Assembly (NCBI GenBank): GCA_031555145.1
Contig: JAVBUR010000020.1
Coordinates: 24,865 to 88,864, forward strand
DNA: 64,000 bases
Origin: JAJDIA01 sp031555145
GTDB lineage: Bacteria > Bacteroidota > Bacteroidia > Bacteroidales > Tannerellaceae
Reading direction: 5' to 3'
Made by a program: the position numbers and the translations under genes
Shown: piece after piece, positions 44,021 to 52,988 of the stretch
Layout of the letters: each line of letters begins with the position of its first letter
Position numbering within the stretch: the stretch's first letter is position 1
Notes under the pieces: model-generated
Database searches by the model: none
Told to the model about the DNA's origin: nothing
The model's input: only the letters and a program-made list of their open reading frames with translations

Positions 44021-45091
44021 TTATTGTACTGTATTATTCGTTTCTCTCAAAATTTCATTCCGTACCAGTTTTAGTATTTGTGCGTGGTAGTAGAATGTTT
44101 TCTTTGTGTCATCGGTATTGAAAATAACATTTTCCAGCACGATTACGCTTCTTTTACTTTGAGGAAAGTAAAAATTCAGGGAGGCAAAGCCCGGTGCATA
44201 ACCTGTCTGCCCCCATTGTATGACGTCGTCTTCGTCGTCAACGGTAATGCCATAGCCATAGTACGTGATACCGAATATAGGATGATTGCGTATGGCGTTC
44301 TCCTGTTTGGTGGTCATTTGGGTAAAGATGTTTACATTGAATAATTTTCCTTCAAAGAACAGTTGATTCCAAACGGCTAAGTCTTCGGCCGAGGAAATGA
44401 AAGCACCGGCTGCTGGGTATTGGTCTAAACTTTTATCAGTGTATTCCAGTGTACCCTCTTCGGTTTCCTCATACCCTTTTACCAGATTGTGGTAGTCCTT
44501 CTTTTCGGGATGGAATGTGTTGGGCATACTACATTCCTTAAATAGTTCATCGGTGAGTTCGATGAATGATTTGCCGGAGGTTTTTTCTGCTATTTGTGCT
44601 AAGAGGTCGAAGCCTATTTGGGAATAGTCGTATTGTGTACCTGCCGGAAACAGGGTAGGCTTATCCAGCGATACGATTCCGTGGGTGTGAGTGATCAGGT
44701 GATGTGTTGTTATCGTGTCGGCCCATGATGCCGGCAGATTAGGCAAATAGCTCCCGATTGGACGCTGTAAATCCAAACGTCCGCTATCGTATTCCCGCAA
44801 GACAACAGCGGCTGTAAATTGTTTACTGACAGAGCCAACCACAAACTGGTCGTTGGTCTTGAAAGGAGTAGTCTTTTTGTCCGGATCGGCATGCCCCATC
44901 ATCCTTAGGTATTCTGTCTTCCCTGCTTTTGCGATTAGGATAATACCGTTAAACGGTTTTGCTTCTCCGGAAACCAGTAACGAATCAATCGTCATAGTGA
45001 GCGATCCGGACTCACTTTTACTCTGATTGCAGGACAAGCATACAAAGCTTATGGCAAGCAGGAGGGGAATGTAGTGGTATGTTTTCTTCAT
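44021..45091 (-). CDS. Serine hydrolase, class C beta-lactamase-like lipoprotein
   Basis: A 356-residue exported protein. The signal ends in AISFVCLSC (Cys21). The penicillin-binding fold has the SxxK motif Ser87-Val-Ser-Lys90 (VGSVSKQFTAAVVL). The second motif is Tyr156-Ser-Gln rather than the usual Y-x-N, and the third region reads GQTGYAPGF. Such proteins are esterases, D-aminopeptidases or beta-lactamases; the altered second motif makes resistance function less likely. A TAATTTTG box lies just upstream at 45096-45103. Confidence 0.87.
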   Translation of the reverse strand: MKKTYHYIPLLLAISFVCLSCNQSKSESGSLTMTIDSLLVSGEAKPFNGIILIAKAGKTEYLRMMGHADPDKKTTPFKTNDQFVVGSVSKQFTAAVVLREYDSGRLDLQRPIGSYLPNLPASWADTITTHHLITHTHGIVSLDKPTLFPAGTQYDYSQIGFDLLAQIAEKTSGKSFIELTDELFKECSMPNTFHPEKKDYHNLVKGYEETEEGTLEYTDKSLDQYPAAGAFISSAEDLAVWNQLFFEGKLFNVNIFTQMTTKQENAIRNHPIFGITYYGYGITVDDEDDVIQWGQTGYAPGFASLNFYFPQSKRSVIVLENVIFNTDDTKKTFYYHAQILKLVRNEILRETNNTVQ

Positions 45092-45135
45092 GCCACAAAA
45101 TTACCCCAAACAGAAAAAACTGGCAAGAAAAAGGA

Positions 45136-45627
45136 TCATGGAGGAGTCATTTCTTTTTTCAAATTTTCATACAGTTGCATCATTTTCTTCCGATCGTTAA
45201 GATAGGAGGGGGTAATTTGAAAGTGACCACCTTCTATCCGTAGATTAGGCTGAGGAGCCACGATTATTTCGCCATTATATAAAAAGCCGATTTGTTTGCC
45301 GATCGCTTTTTCGGTGGCATCTGCAAAGTCTTTTGTTTTAGCTGTGCTTACTTTTCCATTTATTATGTAGAGGACTTCTCCCGGGAAATAATTGGATGTA
45401 GAAGGCTGTTGCATGGAATCAATTGCCAGATACTCAAAATCAGAAGCTACTACGATAGGTGTTTTATCAAACGCCATCTTTGTGGAATCTGTGATGTGAT
45501 ACCATCCATTAGACTGCCCGTTTGTCGTCTGGATAAGAATAGGTATGATCAATGCTAATATACTGTAGATCAGTTTCCTTGAAAAAAAGTGGAAACGCAA
45601 TCCGAAAACAATAAACAGAGTGGGCAT
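45136..45627 (-). CDS. Small secreted protein resembling the SecD P1-head domain
   Basis: A 163-residue protein with an N-terminal hydrophobic signal or anchor (about residues 15-36). The mature part contains STAKTKDFADATEKAIGKQIGFLYNGEIIVAPQPNLRIEGGHFQITP, which follows the pattern of the SecD periplasmic head (F-x-x-A-T, IG-x-x-I, G-x-I-hydrophobic-x-x-P, I-x-x-G, xIT). No SecD membrane domain is present. Stand-alone P1-head proteins exist in Bacteroidetes; their role is unknown. Encoded separately, upstream of the serine hydrolase gene. Confidence 0.6.
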   Translation of the reverse strand: MPTLFIVFGLRFHFFSRKLIYSILALIIPILIQTTNGQSNGWYHITDSTKMAFDKTPIVVASDFEYLAIDSMQQPSTSNYFPGEVLYIINGKVSTAKTKDFADATEKAIGKQIGFLYNGEIIVAPQPNLRIEGGHFQITPSYLNDRKKMMQLYENLKKEMTPP

Positions 45628-45654
45628 AGTGTAAGATTTTTTATGATTACCTCA

Positions 45655-45662
45655 CAAATATA
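45655..45662 (-). promoter_or_regulatory. Promoter -7 box of the SecD-P1-like gene
   Basis: TATATTTG on the minus strand, 28 bases before the ATG at 45627. Confidence 0.4.
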
Positions 45663-45725
45663 GGTGACAATGTTGTTACCAACAAGCGATTCCGGGGATT
45701 TTTTACAAAAAAAATCTTCCAGCTA

Positions 45726-46349
45726 TCAGTCAAAGAGGGTCTTCCAGTCTTTGGAACGATAGGCTTCAAAACATAGCTTTATCTGCTGGGCATTATTCTT
45801 TTCTTCGGCTAAAAGAGGAAGTTCGTCCAATCCGAAGTATCTGCTTTGCACAGTTTCGATATTGGCGGAGAAATGACCGCCGACGATCTCGCACAAAACA
45901 AATACTTTTGCCACCCCATAGGCATATAGCGGTGGATTGTGTAAATTACGGTCATGGACTGCTATCAACTGGATGGGGATTACGTCCAGTCCGGCTTCTT
46001 CTTTGACCTCTTTGATGGTATTGGATTTGATCGACTCGTTGACATCCACCCATCCGCCGGGTAACGACCATGTGCCGTTTCGTTCTTCGACAAGCAGTAT
46101 TTTGTCATCCTGGAATATAGCAGCCCTGGTGTCTAACTTCGGAGTTTGGAAACCAGTTTCATTACAGAATACTTCTTTTACATATTCTATCGGATATCCG
46201 CTCCCCTGACTCATCATCTCGGCCGATATTTCACGTATCCTCTCAAAACGCTCGATGTCAAAAGGGTCTTTGGAATAGGTGAGACCTGCCTGTGCAATGA
46301 ATTGCAGTTCCACGGCCAGTTTAACCCATTGCTGTTCTGATTTCTTCAT
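45726..46349 (-). CDS. NUDIX hydrolase with N-terminal NUDIX_N2-type domain
   Basis: A 207-residue protein. The first 65 residues (WVKLAVELQFIAQAGLTYSKDPFDIERFERIREISAEMM) match the N-terminal helical domain found in ADP-ribose/nucleotide-sugar NUDIX proteins. The NUDIX box is at residues 98-120, GGWVDVNESIKSNTIKEVKEEAG, with Lys in place of the usual Arg before the EVKEE core, and EVKEEAG complete. It would hydrolyse a nucleoside diphosphate linked to another group. It starts 10 bases after the PlsC gene ends, so the two are one transcript. Confidence 0.9.
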   Translation of the reverse strand: MKKSEQQWVKLAVELQFIAQAGLTYSKDPFDIERFERIREISAEMMSQGSGYPIEYVKEVFCNETGFQTPKLDTRAAIFQDDKILLVEERNGTWSLPGGWVDVNESIKSNTIKEVKEEAGLDVIPIQLIAVHDRNLHNPPLYAYGVAKVFVLCEIVGGHFSANIETVQSRYFGLDELPLLAEEKNNAQQIKLCFEAYRSKDWKTLFD

Positions 46350-46359
46350 TGGCTTCCTT

Positions 46360-47109
46360 TTATTTTTTTTTTATGATTCCTTCTACCACTGCCTGTTCCG
46401 TCCTTTCGAAGAGTTCGGGGAAAGGCATACATTTAACCCGGATGGGAGCATGGATGATGAGTTCGATCTTCGTGCCTACCCCCATGGGGAAGTTGCCCCA
46501 TTGCACCATCTTCCAGGAGTTATTGATCGTTACGGGAACCATATAGGCTTCCGGGGCGTATTTGCAGAGTATTTTCAAACCGTTTTCGGCAAATGGCAGG
46601 GGGGCTCCGGTTTTACTGCGAGTGCCTTCGGGGAAGATGATAGCGGTACGCTTGTTGGCCTCGATGTATTGCGACATGACCTTGATGGCTGAGATGGATT
46701 GTTTCGGGTCTTTCCGGTCGATCAGCACCGATCCTCCATGATTGAGGTTGTAAGAGATACTGGGGATGCCTTTGCCCAATTCAATCTTACTGACGAATTT
46801 GGGATGTACCTTCCGCAGAAACCAGCACATGGTGGTGATATCATACAAACTCTGATGATTGGCAGCAATAACAAGGGGAACATCCATCGGCAGTCTCTCT
46901 CGACCAGTGATCTTATACCTTGTACCCAATACATACGTGTTGAGTACCAAAAAGAAAGATAGCACATCCACACTCTTTTTATGCGCCTGATAGCCAAACA
47001 GGTTGAAACACACCCATTGGATAGGATGGAAGAACGCCAGTGTGGCACCAAACAATAGATAATAGATCACGGAGAGTGGATAGGCAATTAATTTTTGTAT
47101 GAATTTCAT
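46360..47109 (-). CDS. plsC: 1-acyl-sn-glycerol-3-phosphate acyltransferase
   Basis: A 249-residue membrane-associated acyltransferase making phosphatidic acid from lysophosphatidic acid. The HX4D motif is at His85-Asp90 (AANHQSLYD), the second block is GGSVLIDRKD (about 125-134), and FPEGTRS is at 159-165. An N-terminal hydrophobic hairpin (about 10-40) anchors it. Length and order match PlsC. It lies upstream of the NUDIX gene. The TAATTTTG box at 47139-47146 fits its promoter. Confidence 0.92.
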   Translation of the reverse strand: MKFIQKLIAYPLSVIYYLLFGATLAFFHPIQWVCFNLFGYQAHKKSVDVLSFFLVLNTYVLGTRYKITGRERLPMDVPLVIAANHQSLYDITTMCWFLRKVHPKFVSKIELGKGIPSISYNLNHGGSVLIDRKDPKQSISAIKVMSQYIEANKRTAIIFPEGTRSKTGAPLPFAENGLKILCKYAPEAYMVPVTINNSWKMVQWGNFPMGVGTKIELIIHAPIRVKCMPFPELFERTEQAVVEGIIKKK

Positions 47110-47138
47110 CTTGTCTGTCTGTTATCGTTTCTGGCAAA

Positions 47139-47146
47139 CAAAATTA
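47139..47146 (-). promoter_or_regulatory. Promoter -7 box of the plsC-NUDIX unit
   Basis: TAATTTTG on the minus strand, about 30 bases before the ATG at 47109. Confidence 0.4.
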
Positions 47147-47173
47147 CAGTAAATTCAAGAGATAGGCATCTCT

Positions 47174-47587
47174 TTACCGTAAATATTCTGTTGAAACAGG
47201 CAGCAAAGCAAAGAAAAACTCCTCTTTTCCACGTTGGACACGCAAACAACAGTTTTTTACCATCCACCCGTTTAACAGGAAATTGTAGGTGTAGGTTTGG
47301 CTGCAATAATCTATATACAGTTTCAAATAGTCCGGATCATCCAGGCACAGGAAGGTACTGTTGCAGGCATCGTCTGTATCGAACAGACAGCACAGGGATA
47401 CTTTATCCAAACGGACTTCTATTGCCTTCTCATCAAATCCCTTGTGCAGATGATTCATGACAGACACATCCTTGTTCTTAAACGATTGAAGGACCATTGC
47501 GGAAGACAAACCGATCGTGCTATAGGCAAGGTTGATATACTTCTCAAAACATTGTTGCATAATCAGGGACTGATGAGGATTCTCCAT
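47174..47587 (-). CDS. Hypothetical protein, Cys-containing
   Basis: A 137-residue protein I do not recognise. There is no signal peptide or membrane helix. The sequence is predicted mixed alpha/beta: an N-terminal helix (SLIMQQCFEKYINLAYSTIGL), then KAIEVRLDKVSLCCLFDTDDACNSTFLCLDD, which suggests a beta sheet, and a C-terminal YTYNFLLNGWMVKNCCLRVQR. Seven Cys are present, but not in a known cluster pattern. It precedes plsC on the same strand by 64 bases and is divergent from the XRE gene. Confidence 0.6.
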   Translation of the reverse strand: MENPHQSLIMQQCFEKYINLAYSTIGLSSAMVLQSFKNKDVSVMNHLHKGFDEKAIEVRLDKVSLCCLFDTDDACNSTFLCLDDPDYLKLYIDYCSQTYTYNFLLNGWMVKNCCLRVQRGKEEFFFALLPVSTEYLR

Positions 47588-47760
47588 AATGAGCTGTTAA
47601 ATGGTACGCCAATTACTCGTTAAAATAGCAAAGAAACAGTATACCCCATTAGTAGCCTATCAGTTCGACTGATATAATAGTTGAATCGGAGCAAATATTA
47701 TTACCTGTTTATCAGTTATGATATTTGTGAAGGCATAAAATATTACTCGGATATATTTCG

Positions 47761-47768
47761 TATTTTTG
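47761..47768 (+). promoter_or_regulatory. Promoter -7 box of the XRE regulator gene
   Basis: TATTTTTG followed by CGG, 28 bases before the ATG at 47796. Confidence 0.45.
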
Positions 47769-47795
47769 CGGAAACATGTTAATCCGCATAAGTTT

Positions 47796-48185
47796 ATGGA
47801 AGCAACAGCGATCAAGAAGAGTAATCATGGTGCAAATGTGAGGCGTTGGAGAGAATGGAGGGGCATTAATCAAGACGTACTTGCAGAGCAAATAGGCGTG
47901 TCACAGGCTACATTTTCGGGTTATGAGAAAAAGGACAAACTCGAACTGGATATCTTGGAAAAGATTGCAAAAGCGCTGGGTATTCCTGTAGAAGCTATTA
48001 CCGAGGTGAATAATGATAGTTCGATAAATATATTTTCCGGCACATGGAACGACAATGCCGTGGCTCAGAATTACCAGCCATCCTTCAATCCGATTGATAA
48101 AGTGGCTGAATTGTATGAACGCTTGTTAAAGTCTGAACAGGAAAAAGTCGCCATGTTACAAGAGATTTTAAGGGATAAAAAATAG
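47796..48185 (+). CDS. XRE-type helix-turn-helix regulator
   Basis: A 129-residue protein starting at the ATG at 47796; an earlier TTG at 47766 lies inside the promoter box and is unlikely. The HTH_3 domain is GANVRRWREWRGINQDVLAEQIGVSQATFSGYEKKDKLELDILEKIAKALGI (about residues 12-63). The C-terminus ends in a helix with VAELYERLLKSEQEKVAMLQEIL, probably a coiled coil for dimerisation. No toxin partner is adjacent. A good terminator follows. Confidence 0.9.
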   Translation: MEATAIKKSNHGANVRRWREWRGINQDVLAEQIGVSQATFSGYEKKDKLELDILEKIAKALGIPVEAITEVNNDSSINIFSGTWNDNAVAQNYQPSFNPIDKVAELYERLLKSEQEKVAMLQEILRDKK

Positions 48186-48208
48186 GTTTTTATTCTTCGA
48201 CAAAATAT

Positions 48209-48236
48209 AAAGGTGACTTATTGAGTCACCTTTTTG
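48209..48236 (+). terminator. Terminator of the XRE gene
   Basis: AAAGGTGACT (48209-48218), loop TATTG, AGTCACCTTT (48224-48233), continuing in T residues. Confidence 0.9.
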
Positions 48237-48306
48237 TTTATAACTTTATACAGATTTGTGTACATGGAAATAATCCGATATAGTAGAGAATTCGTCAAGT
48301 GCCATT

Positions 48307-50046
48307 TTATGCTGTACCAATCCTCGGCATCCAGCAAGGTTCTTTGTTCATCTCGGCTTGTAGTGCTTTATGCATCATTCCCATTTTCAGCATCTGATAC
48401 ATCGGATTATCCCACAGATTATGGAATTCGTCCGGATCTTTCTCCAAATCAAACAATTCGCCTTCATTGGTATGCATATACCAAGTGATTTTATAACGTT
48501 CTTCAATGTATGTTTTTTGATAAAATTTTGTTCGTTGAAAATGGTTTTCCACCAGTACCCAATCTCGTATTTTTTCTTTTTCGCCTGCCCAGACTGATGA
48601 GATATCTACTCCTGTAACTGTAGTTGGAATGGTGCATCCCGCCAGTTTCAGAAACGAAGGCAGTAAGTCGACTAAAGAAACCAAGGCCTCTGAACGGCGT
48701 TTCTCTGGAAAGTGACCTTTTCTGGCAACGATAAATGGGATACGAAGGTCTTCTTCAAAAGCAAATCCTCCTTTTGCAGTCAGGTTATGTGTTCCTATAT
48801 GATGGCCGTGATCTGTTGTAAAAACAATAACTGTATTTCCCAATTGACCGGCGGCTTCCAGATTATCCAAGATTTTTCCGATATACTTATCCATCATGGA
48901 TATCATCCCATAGTAGATTGCTTTATTTTGAGCTAATTGTTCTTTTGTTGCTTTTTGGATGGACAATCCATGAACACCAAATCCGTCTTCATTGTAAATT
49001 TTACCCCATCCTTGTTGATCCGATTGTGTCATCCGGTAATGATAAGGCATATCATTTAGATCATCCGAATCGACTTTCGGCAGAACCATATCATCTGGAT
49101 TATACATTGAAGCCCAAGGTTCCGGCACCAAATAAGGCGGATGCGGATCAAAAAAGCTGGCCCATACAAAAAACGGTTTCCCATCTTTCAATGCATGGTT
49201 TATAGTGGCATTTGTTCTCTCGGCTATCCATGCATTCATATGATATTCTTCTGGTATGTTCCATGCTCCTTTTTGTCCTTTGCCCAATGCCCCGTTTTTA
49301 TCCATTATCTTTTGCATTTCTGGACTAGTATTGTCATAGGACCCCGGTTTGATGAACCATTGCTTCCATTCGTCAGGATTGCGTCCTTCTTTTTTTAGTT
49401 TGTCAATCATCCAGAGGGCATAATGTTGACCTACGTGTGACTCATGACCATGGTTTCGTGCCAATTCCACTTGGTCGAAGCCATAAAACGGCCCCTTATA
49501 ATTTTTCCAGAAATCCAAATCCTGAAGTACCGGATAAGCTTCTAATGACGGGAACTTGGCATTACCGGCTAACGGTTGGAAATGTGCTTTGCCAACCAGT
49601 GTGGACGTATAGCCAACCTGAGAAAGGTAATCTCCGATGCAAGGTATATTCTCTGGTAGTTTTGTCCCTAAAGCATATGCACCATGCTGGCTGGGATATA
49701 GTCCGGTTATAATAGACGATCGTGCCGGAGTACTTGTCGGATTGCAAGTATAAGCGCGGTTGTAGATCGTGCCCATTTGCGCCAATCGATCCAAATTAGG
49801 CGTTTGAAGAGTTGAGTCATTGTATCCGACTCCCATCCAAAACTGTTGATCACTTGTGATCAGAAGGATGTTGGGTTGATTCTGTACCAACGGGTGGATA
49901 GGAGACGGTTTCCCATAGACTTTTTCAAGTTCTTTTTTTACGACAGGGAGATCATTCGGTGTTACTGGTGTTATTGATTGCGCGCATACGGTTGTTCCGT
50001 ATATAGCGGATAGTCCAATCAAAGAGGATAGAGGAATGGCTTTCAT
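48307..50046 (-). CDS. Sulfatase (Ser-type), secreted, last gene of the utilization locus
   Basis: A 579-residue arylsulfatase-fold hydrolase cleaving sulfate esters from glycans. The N-terminus carries a signal peptide (cleavage near TTVCAQS). The metal/start motif is PNILLITSDQQFW (about residues 58-70). The formylglycine motif is Ser105-Thr-Pro-Ala-Arg109 in CNPTSTPARSSIITGLYP, so the modified residue is Ser. TLVGKAHFQP and FTTDHGHHIGTHN are further active-site blocks. Its form resembles choline-sulfatase-like members (larger, with a C-terminal domain). The preceding sulfatase gene ends 16 bases upstream, so it belongs to that operon. Confidence 0.92.
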   Translation of the reverse strand: MKAIPLSSLIGLSAIYGTTVCAQSITPVTPNDLPVVKKELEKVYGKPSPIHPLVQNQPNILLITSDQQFWMGVGYNDSTLQTPNLDRLAQMGTIYNRAYTCNPTSTPARSSIITGLYPSQHGAYALGTKLPENIPCIGDYLSQVGYTSTLVGKAHFQPLAGNAKFPSLEAYPVLQDLDFWKNYKGPFYGFDQVELARNHGHESHVGQHYALWMIDKLKKEGRNPDEWKQWFIKPGSYDNTSPEMQKIMDKNGALGKGQKGAWNIPEEYHMNAWIAERTNATINHALKDGKPFFVWASFFDPHPPYLVPEPWASMYNPDDMVLPKVDSDDLNDMPYHYRMTQSDQQGWGKIYNEDGFGVHGLSIQKATKEQLAQNKAIYYGMISMMDKYIGKILDNLEAAGQLGNTVIVFTTDHGHHIGTHNLTAKGGFAFEEDLRIPFIVARKGHFPEKRRSEALVSLVDLLPSFLKLAGCTIPTTVTGVDISSVWAGEKEKIRDWVLVENHFQRTKFYQKTYIEERYKITWYMHTNEGELFDLEKDPDEFHNLWDNPMYQMLKMGMMHKALQAEMNKEPCWMPRIGTA

Positions 50047-50062
50047 TTTTTATCTTATAAAG

Positions 50063-51475
50063 TTAATAACTGGAAGGGAACAGACCATCTTTTGCTCGAG
50101 CTAATTCCAATAGCTTTCCCATTTCGGTGGCATGTTCGGGATGCTGAGTGATCAGGTTTACCTCTTCACCCGGGTCGGATGAAAGATTATATAGTTCTAC
50201 GGTGGTCTTATCGGGCTGATTGGCAAAAAGACGGACTAGTTTCCAGTTCCCTTTACGAATGGCTTGTTTCCCTCCTTGTTCATGAAACTCCCAGTATAGA
50301 TAATCATGTTGTTTTTGTCCTTTTTCCCCTAGAAGTGTGGGAAGAATAGAGAGACCATCGGTTTCGACTTTTAATTCCGTTTGGGTTAATTCCGCTAGGG
50401 TTGGCATCATATCCCAAAAGGCACTGGTATGGTCCGATTGGACTCCTGTAGGGATCGTACCGGGACACCAGGCGATCATCGGGACGCGTATACCTCCTTC
50501 ATATAGATCGCGTTTTATTCCTCGAAAAGGGCCGTTGCTGTCAAAGTAATCCGGGTTAGCCCCACCTTCATGGTGTGGTCCGTTATCACTGGTGAAGATA
50601 ACGATCGTTTGCTGGTCGATTCCCAATTCTTTTAACTCAGCCATAATCTCTCCCACGTAAAGGTCTAAGCGGGAAACCATAGCGGCAAACGAAGTACATG
50701 GTTTTTCGGATGGATAGTAGCCTTGTCCTACGGGAGTATCATGGGACATTTCCTCGAATGCATGCTCATAGCGCCGATAGATCGAATCATGGGGCAGATT
50801 GAGCTCAGCATGAGGTAAGGTGTAGGTCAACATCGCAAAAAATGGTTTTGCTTTGTTGGTTCGGATAAATTCTTTGGCTTGCTCATGAATAATATCTGCT
50901 GAATAAGTCTGGCGACCGTAATCTTTATTCTCAGGATAATCGACACGTTGCTCATTATGCCACAGATGATCGGGATAATAACTATGTGCTTCACGTTGGC
51001 AGTTATAGCCGAAGAAAGTGCCAAAACCCATTTTCGTTGGAACTGATTCAGATCCCGGTGCTCCCAATCCCCATTTTCCAAAGATCCCGGTTGTATATCC
51101 TGCTTCCTGCATCAACTGTCCAAGTGTATAGGTGCCTGCTGCCATCGGCTGTTGTCCTTCAGGCTTGACTTCTTGATTTCTCCGAATTTGTGTATGGCCG
51201 GTATGCAATCCGGTCATCAGTGCGCACCGCGATGGTGCACTCACTGTACAGCCGGCATAATGTTGCGTGAATAGTATCCCTTCGGTTGCCATCCGGTCGA
51301 TATGAGGCGTCTTTATTTTTTGTTGTCCGTAGCACCCCATATCTCCGTACCCTAGATCATCAGCTAGGATATATATTACATTCAAAGGAACTTCCAATTC
51401 TTTGGAGTACTGATGGCAGGAAGTAAATCCCACCAATCCACAAATACCTGAAGATAATAATAGCTGCTTATTCAT
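50063..51475 (-). CDS. Sulfatase lipoprotein (Ser-type)
   Basis: A 470-residue sulfatase. The signal ends in LVGFTSC with Cys20, so it is probably lipid-anchored. NVIYILADDLGYGDMGCYG carries metal ligands; the formylglycine motif is Ser79-Ala-Pro-Ser-Arg83 (CTVSAPSRCALMTG). GIFGKWGLGAPG supplies the catalytic Lys region and IFTSDNGPHHEGG the C-terminal metal ligands. Expected to act on another sulfate position than its three neighbours. Operon spacing 36 bases to the upstream gene. Confidence 0.93.
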   Translation of the reverse strand: MNKQLLLSSGICGLVGFTSCHQYSKELEVPLNVIYILADDLGYGDMGCYGQQKIKTPHIDRMATEGILFTQHYAGCTVSAPSRCALMTGLHTGHTQIRRNQEVKPEGQQPMAAGTYTLGQLMQEAGYTTGIFGKWGLGAPGSESVPTKMGFGTFFGYNCQREAHSYYPDHLWHNEQRVDYPENKDYGRQTYSADIIHEQAKEFIRTNKAKPFFAMLTYTLPHAELNLPHDSIYRRYEHAFEEMSHDTPVGQGYYPSEKPCTSFAAMVSRLDLYVGEIMAELKELGIDQQTIVIFTSDNGPHHEGGANPDYFDSNGPFRGIKRDLYEGGIRVPMIAWCPGTIPTGVQSDHTSAFWDMMPTLAELTQTELKVETDGLSILPTLLGEKGQKQHDYLYWEFHEQGGKQAIRKGNWKLVRLFANQPDKTTVELYNLSSDPGEEVNLITQHPEHATEMGKLLELARAKDGLFPSSY

Positions 51476-51511
51476 GACTGTTTTATATCTAATATGTGTA
51501 ACTGTAATTTT

Positions 51512-52978
51512 TTATTGTATAGGTAATAAGGCCCTTGTCTCCTTTTTCCAAATAGTAAGTAGATCATATAATTGATTTTTTATTGTAGGATATTTCTCTA
51601 CTACGTTGTTTTTTTCTGAAATATCCTCTTTTAGATTATATAATTCTAATGTACTATCTTCATAGTTCTCAATTAGTTTCCATTCTCCTTTACGAATTAC
51701 GGAAACGGGGCGTGTACGAAAGATGCTATCTCTTGATTCCTGGTGTCCTCCTTCCAGATAAGCCGGAAAATGCCAATACAACGGACGATCGGTAAAACAG
51801 GATGTCTTTTCCGGATCTTCCAGTAAGGGTAAGAGGCTTTGGCCATCCAAATATAGCTTTTTACCATCTGCTTCTGCCATCTTCATAAATGTGGGGAACA
51901 AATCTATTTGTGAAACTGGTGTATGGATGGTTTGGCCACCTTCGTATTTCCCTTTCTTGTAAAGGAGAAGAGGAATCCGAATTCCACCTTCATAAAATGA
52001 TCCTTTTCCGGCTCTTAAAGGCCATTGTCGGGATATATTATAAACTCCTCCGTTATCTGAAGTAAATACGATCAATGTGTTTTCTGCCAATCCGTTATTT
52101 TCTATGGCCTCCAGTACCTGTCCGATACAGGTATCCATATTTTCTATCATAGCTGCATAAACCGGATTGTTATGTGCATCCGTCTTTTTTTTGTTCTGGT
52201 ATTTTTTTATTAGTTCAGGTTTAGCCTGTAAGGGGGTATGCACGGCATAAGTCGCATAATATAAAAAGAAAGGACGGCTACGGTCCACTGTATCCAAGTA
52301 GTTGATAGCTTCTCTTGCAAGCCGATCCATCAGGTATTCGCCTTCTATTCCATCCGATAAGTTCGGATTGCGATAAGGAGAAAAATAACTACGGGGTTGA
52401 CCTGCTTCATTGCCTCCAATATTGCGATCCATACCTTGCTGTAAAGGATCTTTCCCCAAATGCCATTTCCCAATATGACAGGTTTGATATCCAGCCGATT
52501 TCAATGCCATGGGCAGAGTATAAGCTGTATCGGGAAGCATCTCGTTGTTTGGAGCCACCGTCAACTTACGATCTTCTGCCCGGCCTCTGTCGGGAGGATG
52601 AACCGTATAGACCCCATGCCTGGGAGTGTATTGTCCTGTCATTAAACAAGCCCGACTTGGTGCGCTATTTGCCGCGGCGGCGTAAGCATTACTGAAACGA
52701 AAGGCCTTTGCGTATAACTGATCGATATGAGGTGTTTCATAATAGCGACTACCATTAAACGCCATATCTGTCCAACCCAAATCATCAATATTAATGAGTA
52801 CGATATTGGGGCTTTTAGGTGTTTGTATGGGTTTATTCCCAAAACATCCGGCCTGATTCCACTTGAAGTTATCAGTCAAAATAAAAAGAATATTGGGCTT
52901 TTCAATTTGATCGGGAACCGTTGTTACCAGGCAGGATGCAAATGGTAAAATTGTATATAAATAGATGTTTTTTCTCAT
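51512..52978 (-). CDS. Sulfatase (Ser-type) with a duplicated, chimeric N-terminus
   Basis: A 488-residue sulfatase. Residues 56-488 form a complete domain: PNIVLINIDDLGWTDMAFNG at the start, formylglycine motif Ser105-Ala-Pro-Ser-Arg109 (NSAPSRACLMTG), HIGKWHLG and FTSDNGG. Before it, residues 27-54 read KPNILFILTDNFKWNQAGCFG and end in QTP, which is the start of a second sulfatase cut off at the TP position. So two sulfatase N-termini are joined in tandem, probably from recombination between paralogues. The signal sequence belongs to the first piece. The active domain appears intact; whether it folds well with the extra strand is uncertain. Confidence 0.88.
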   Translation of the reverse strand: MRKNIYLYTILPFASCLVTTVPDQIEKPNILFILTDNFKWNQAGCFGNKPIQTPKSPNIVLINIDDLGWTDMAFNGSRYYETPHIDQLYAKAFRFSNAYAAAANSAPSRACLMTGQYTPRHGVYTVHPPDRGRAEDRKLTVAPNNEMLPDTAYTLPMALKSAGYQTCHIGKWHLGKDPLQQGMDRNIGGNEAGQPRSYFSPYRNPNLSDGIEGEYLMDRLAREAINYLDTVDRSRPFFLYYATYAVHTPLQAKPELIKKYQNKKKTDAHNNPVYAAMIENMDTCIGQVLEAIENNGLAENTLIVFTSDNGGVYNISRQWPLRAGKGSFYEGGIRIPLLLYKKGKYEGGQTIHTPVSQIDLFPTFMKMAEADGKKLYLDGQSLLPLLEDPEKTSCFTDRPLYWHFPAYLEGGHQESRDSIFRTRPVSVIRKGEWKLIENYEDSTLELYNLKEDISEKNNVVEKYPTIKNQLYDLLTIWKKETRALLPIQ

Positions 52979-52988
52979 GTTGATTATA

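Noticed and set aside
47766..47795. TTG start of the XRE regulator
   Set aside because: It falls inside the TATTTTTG promoter box; the ATG at 47796 fits the family start.
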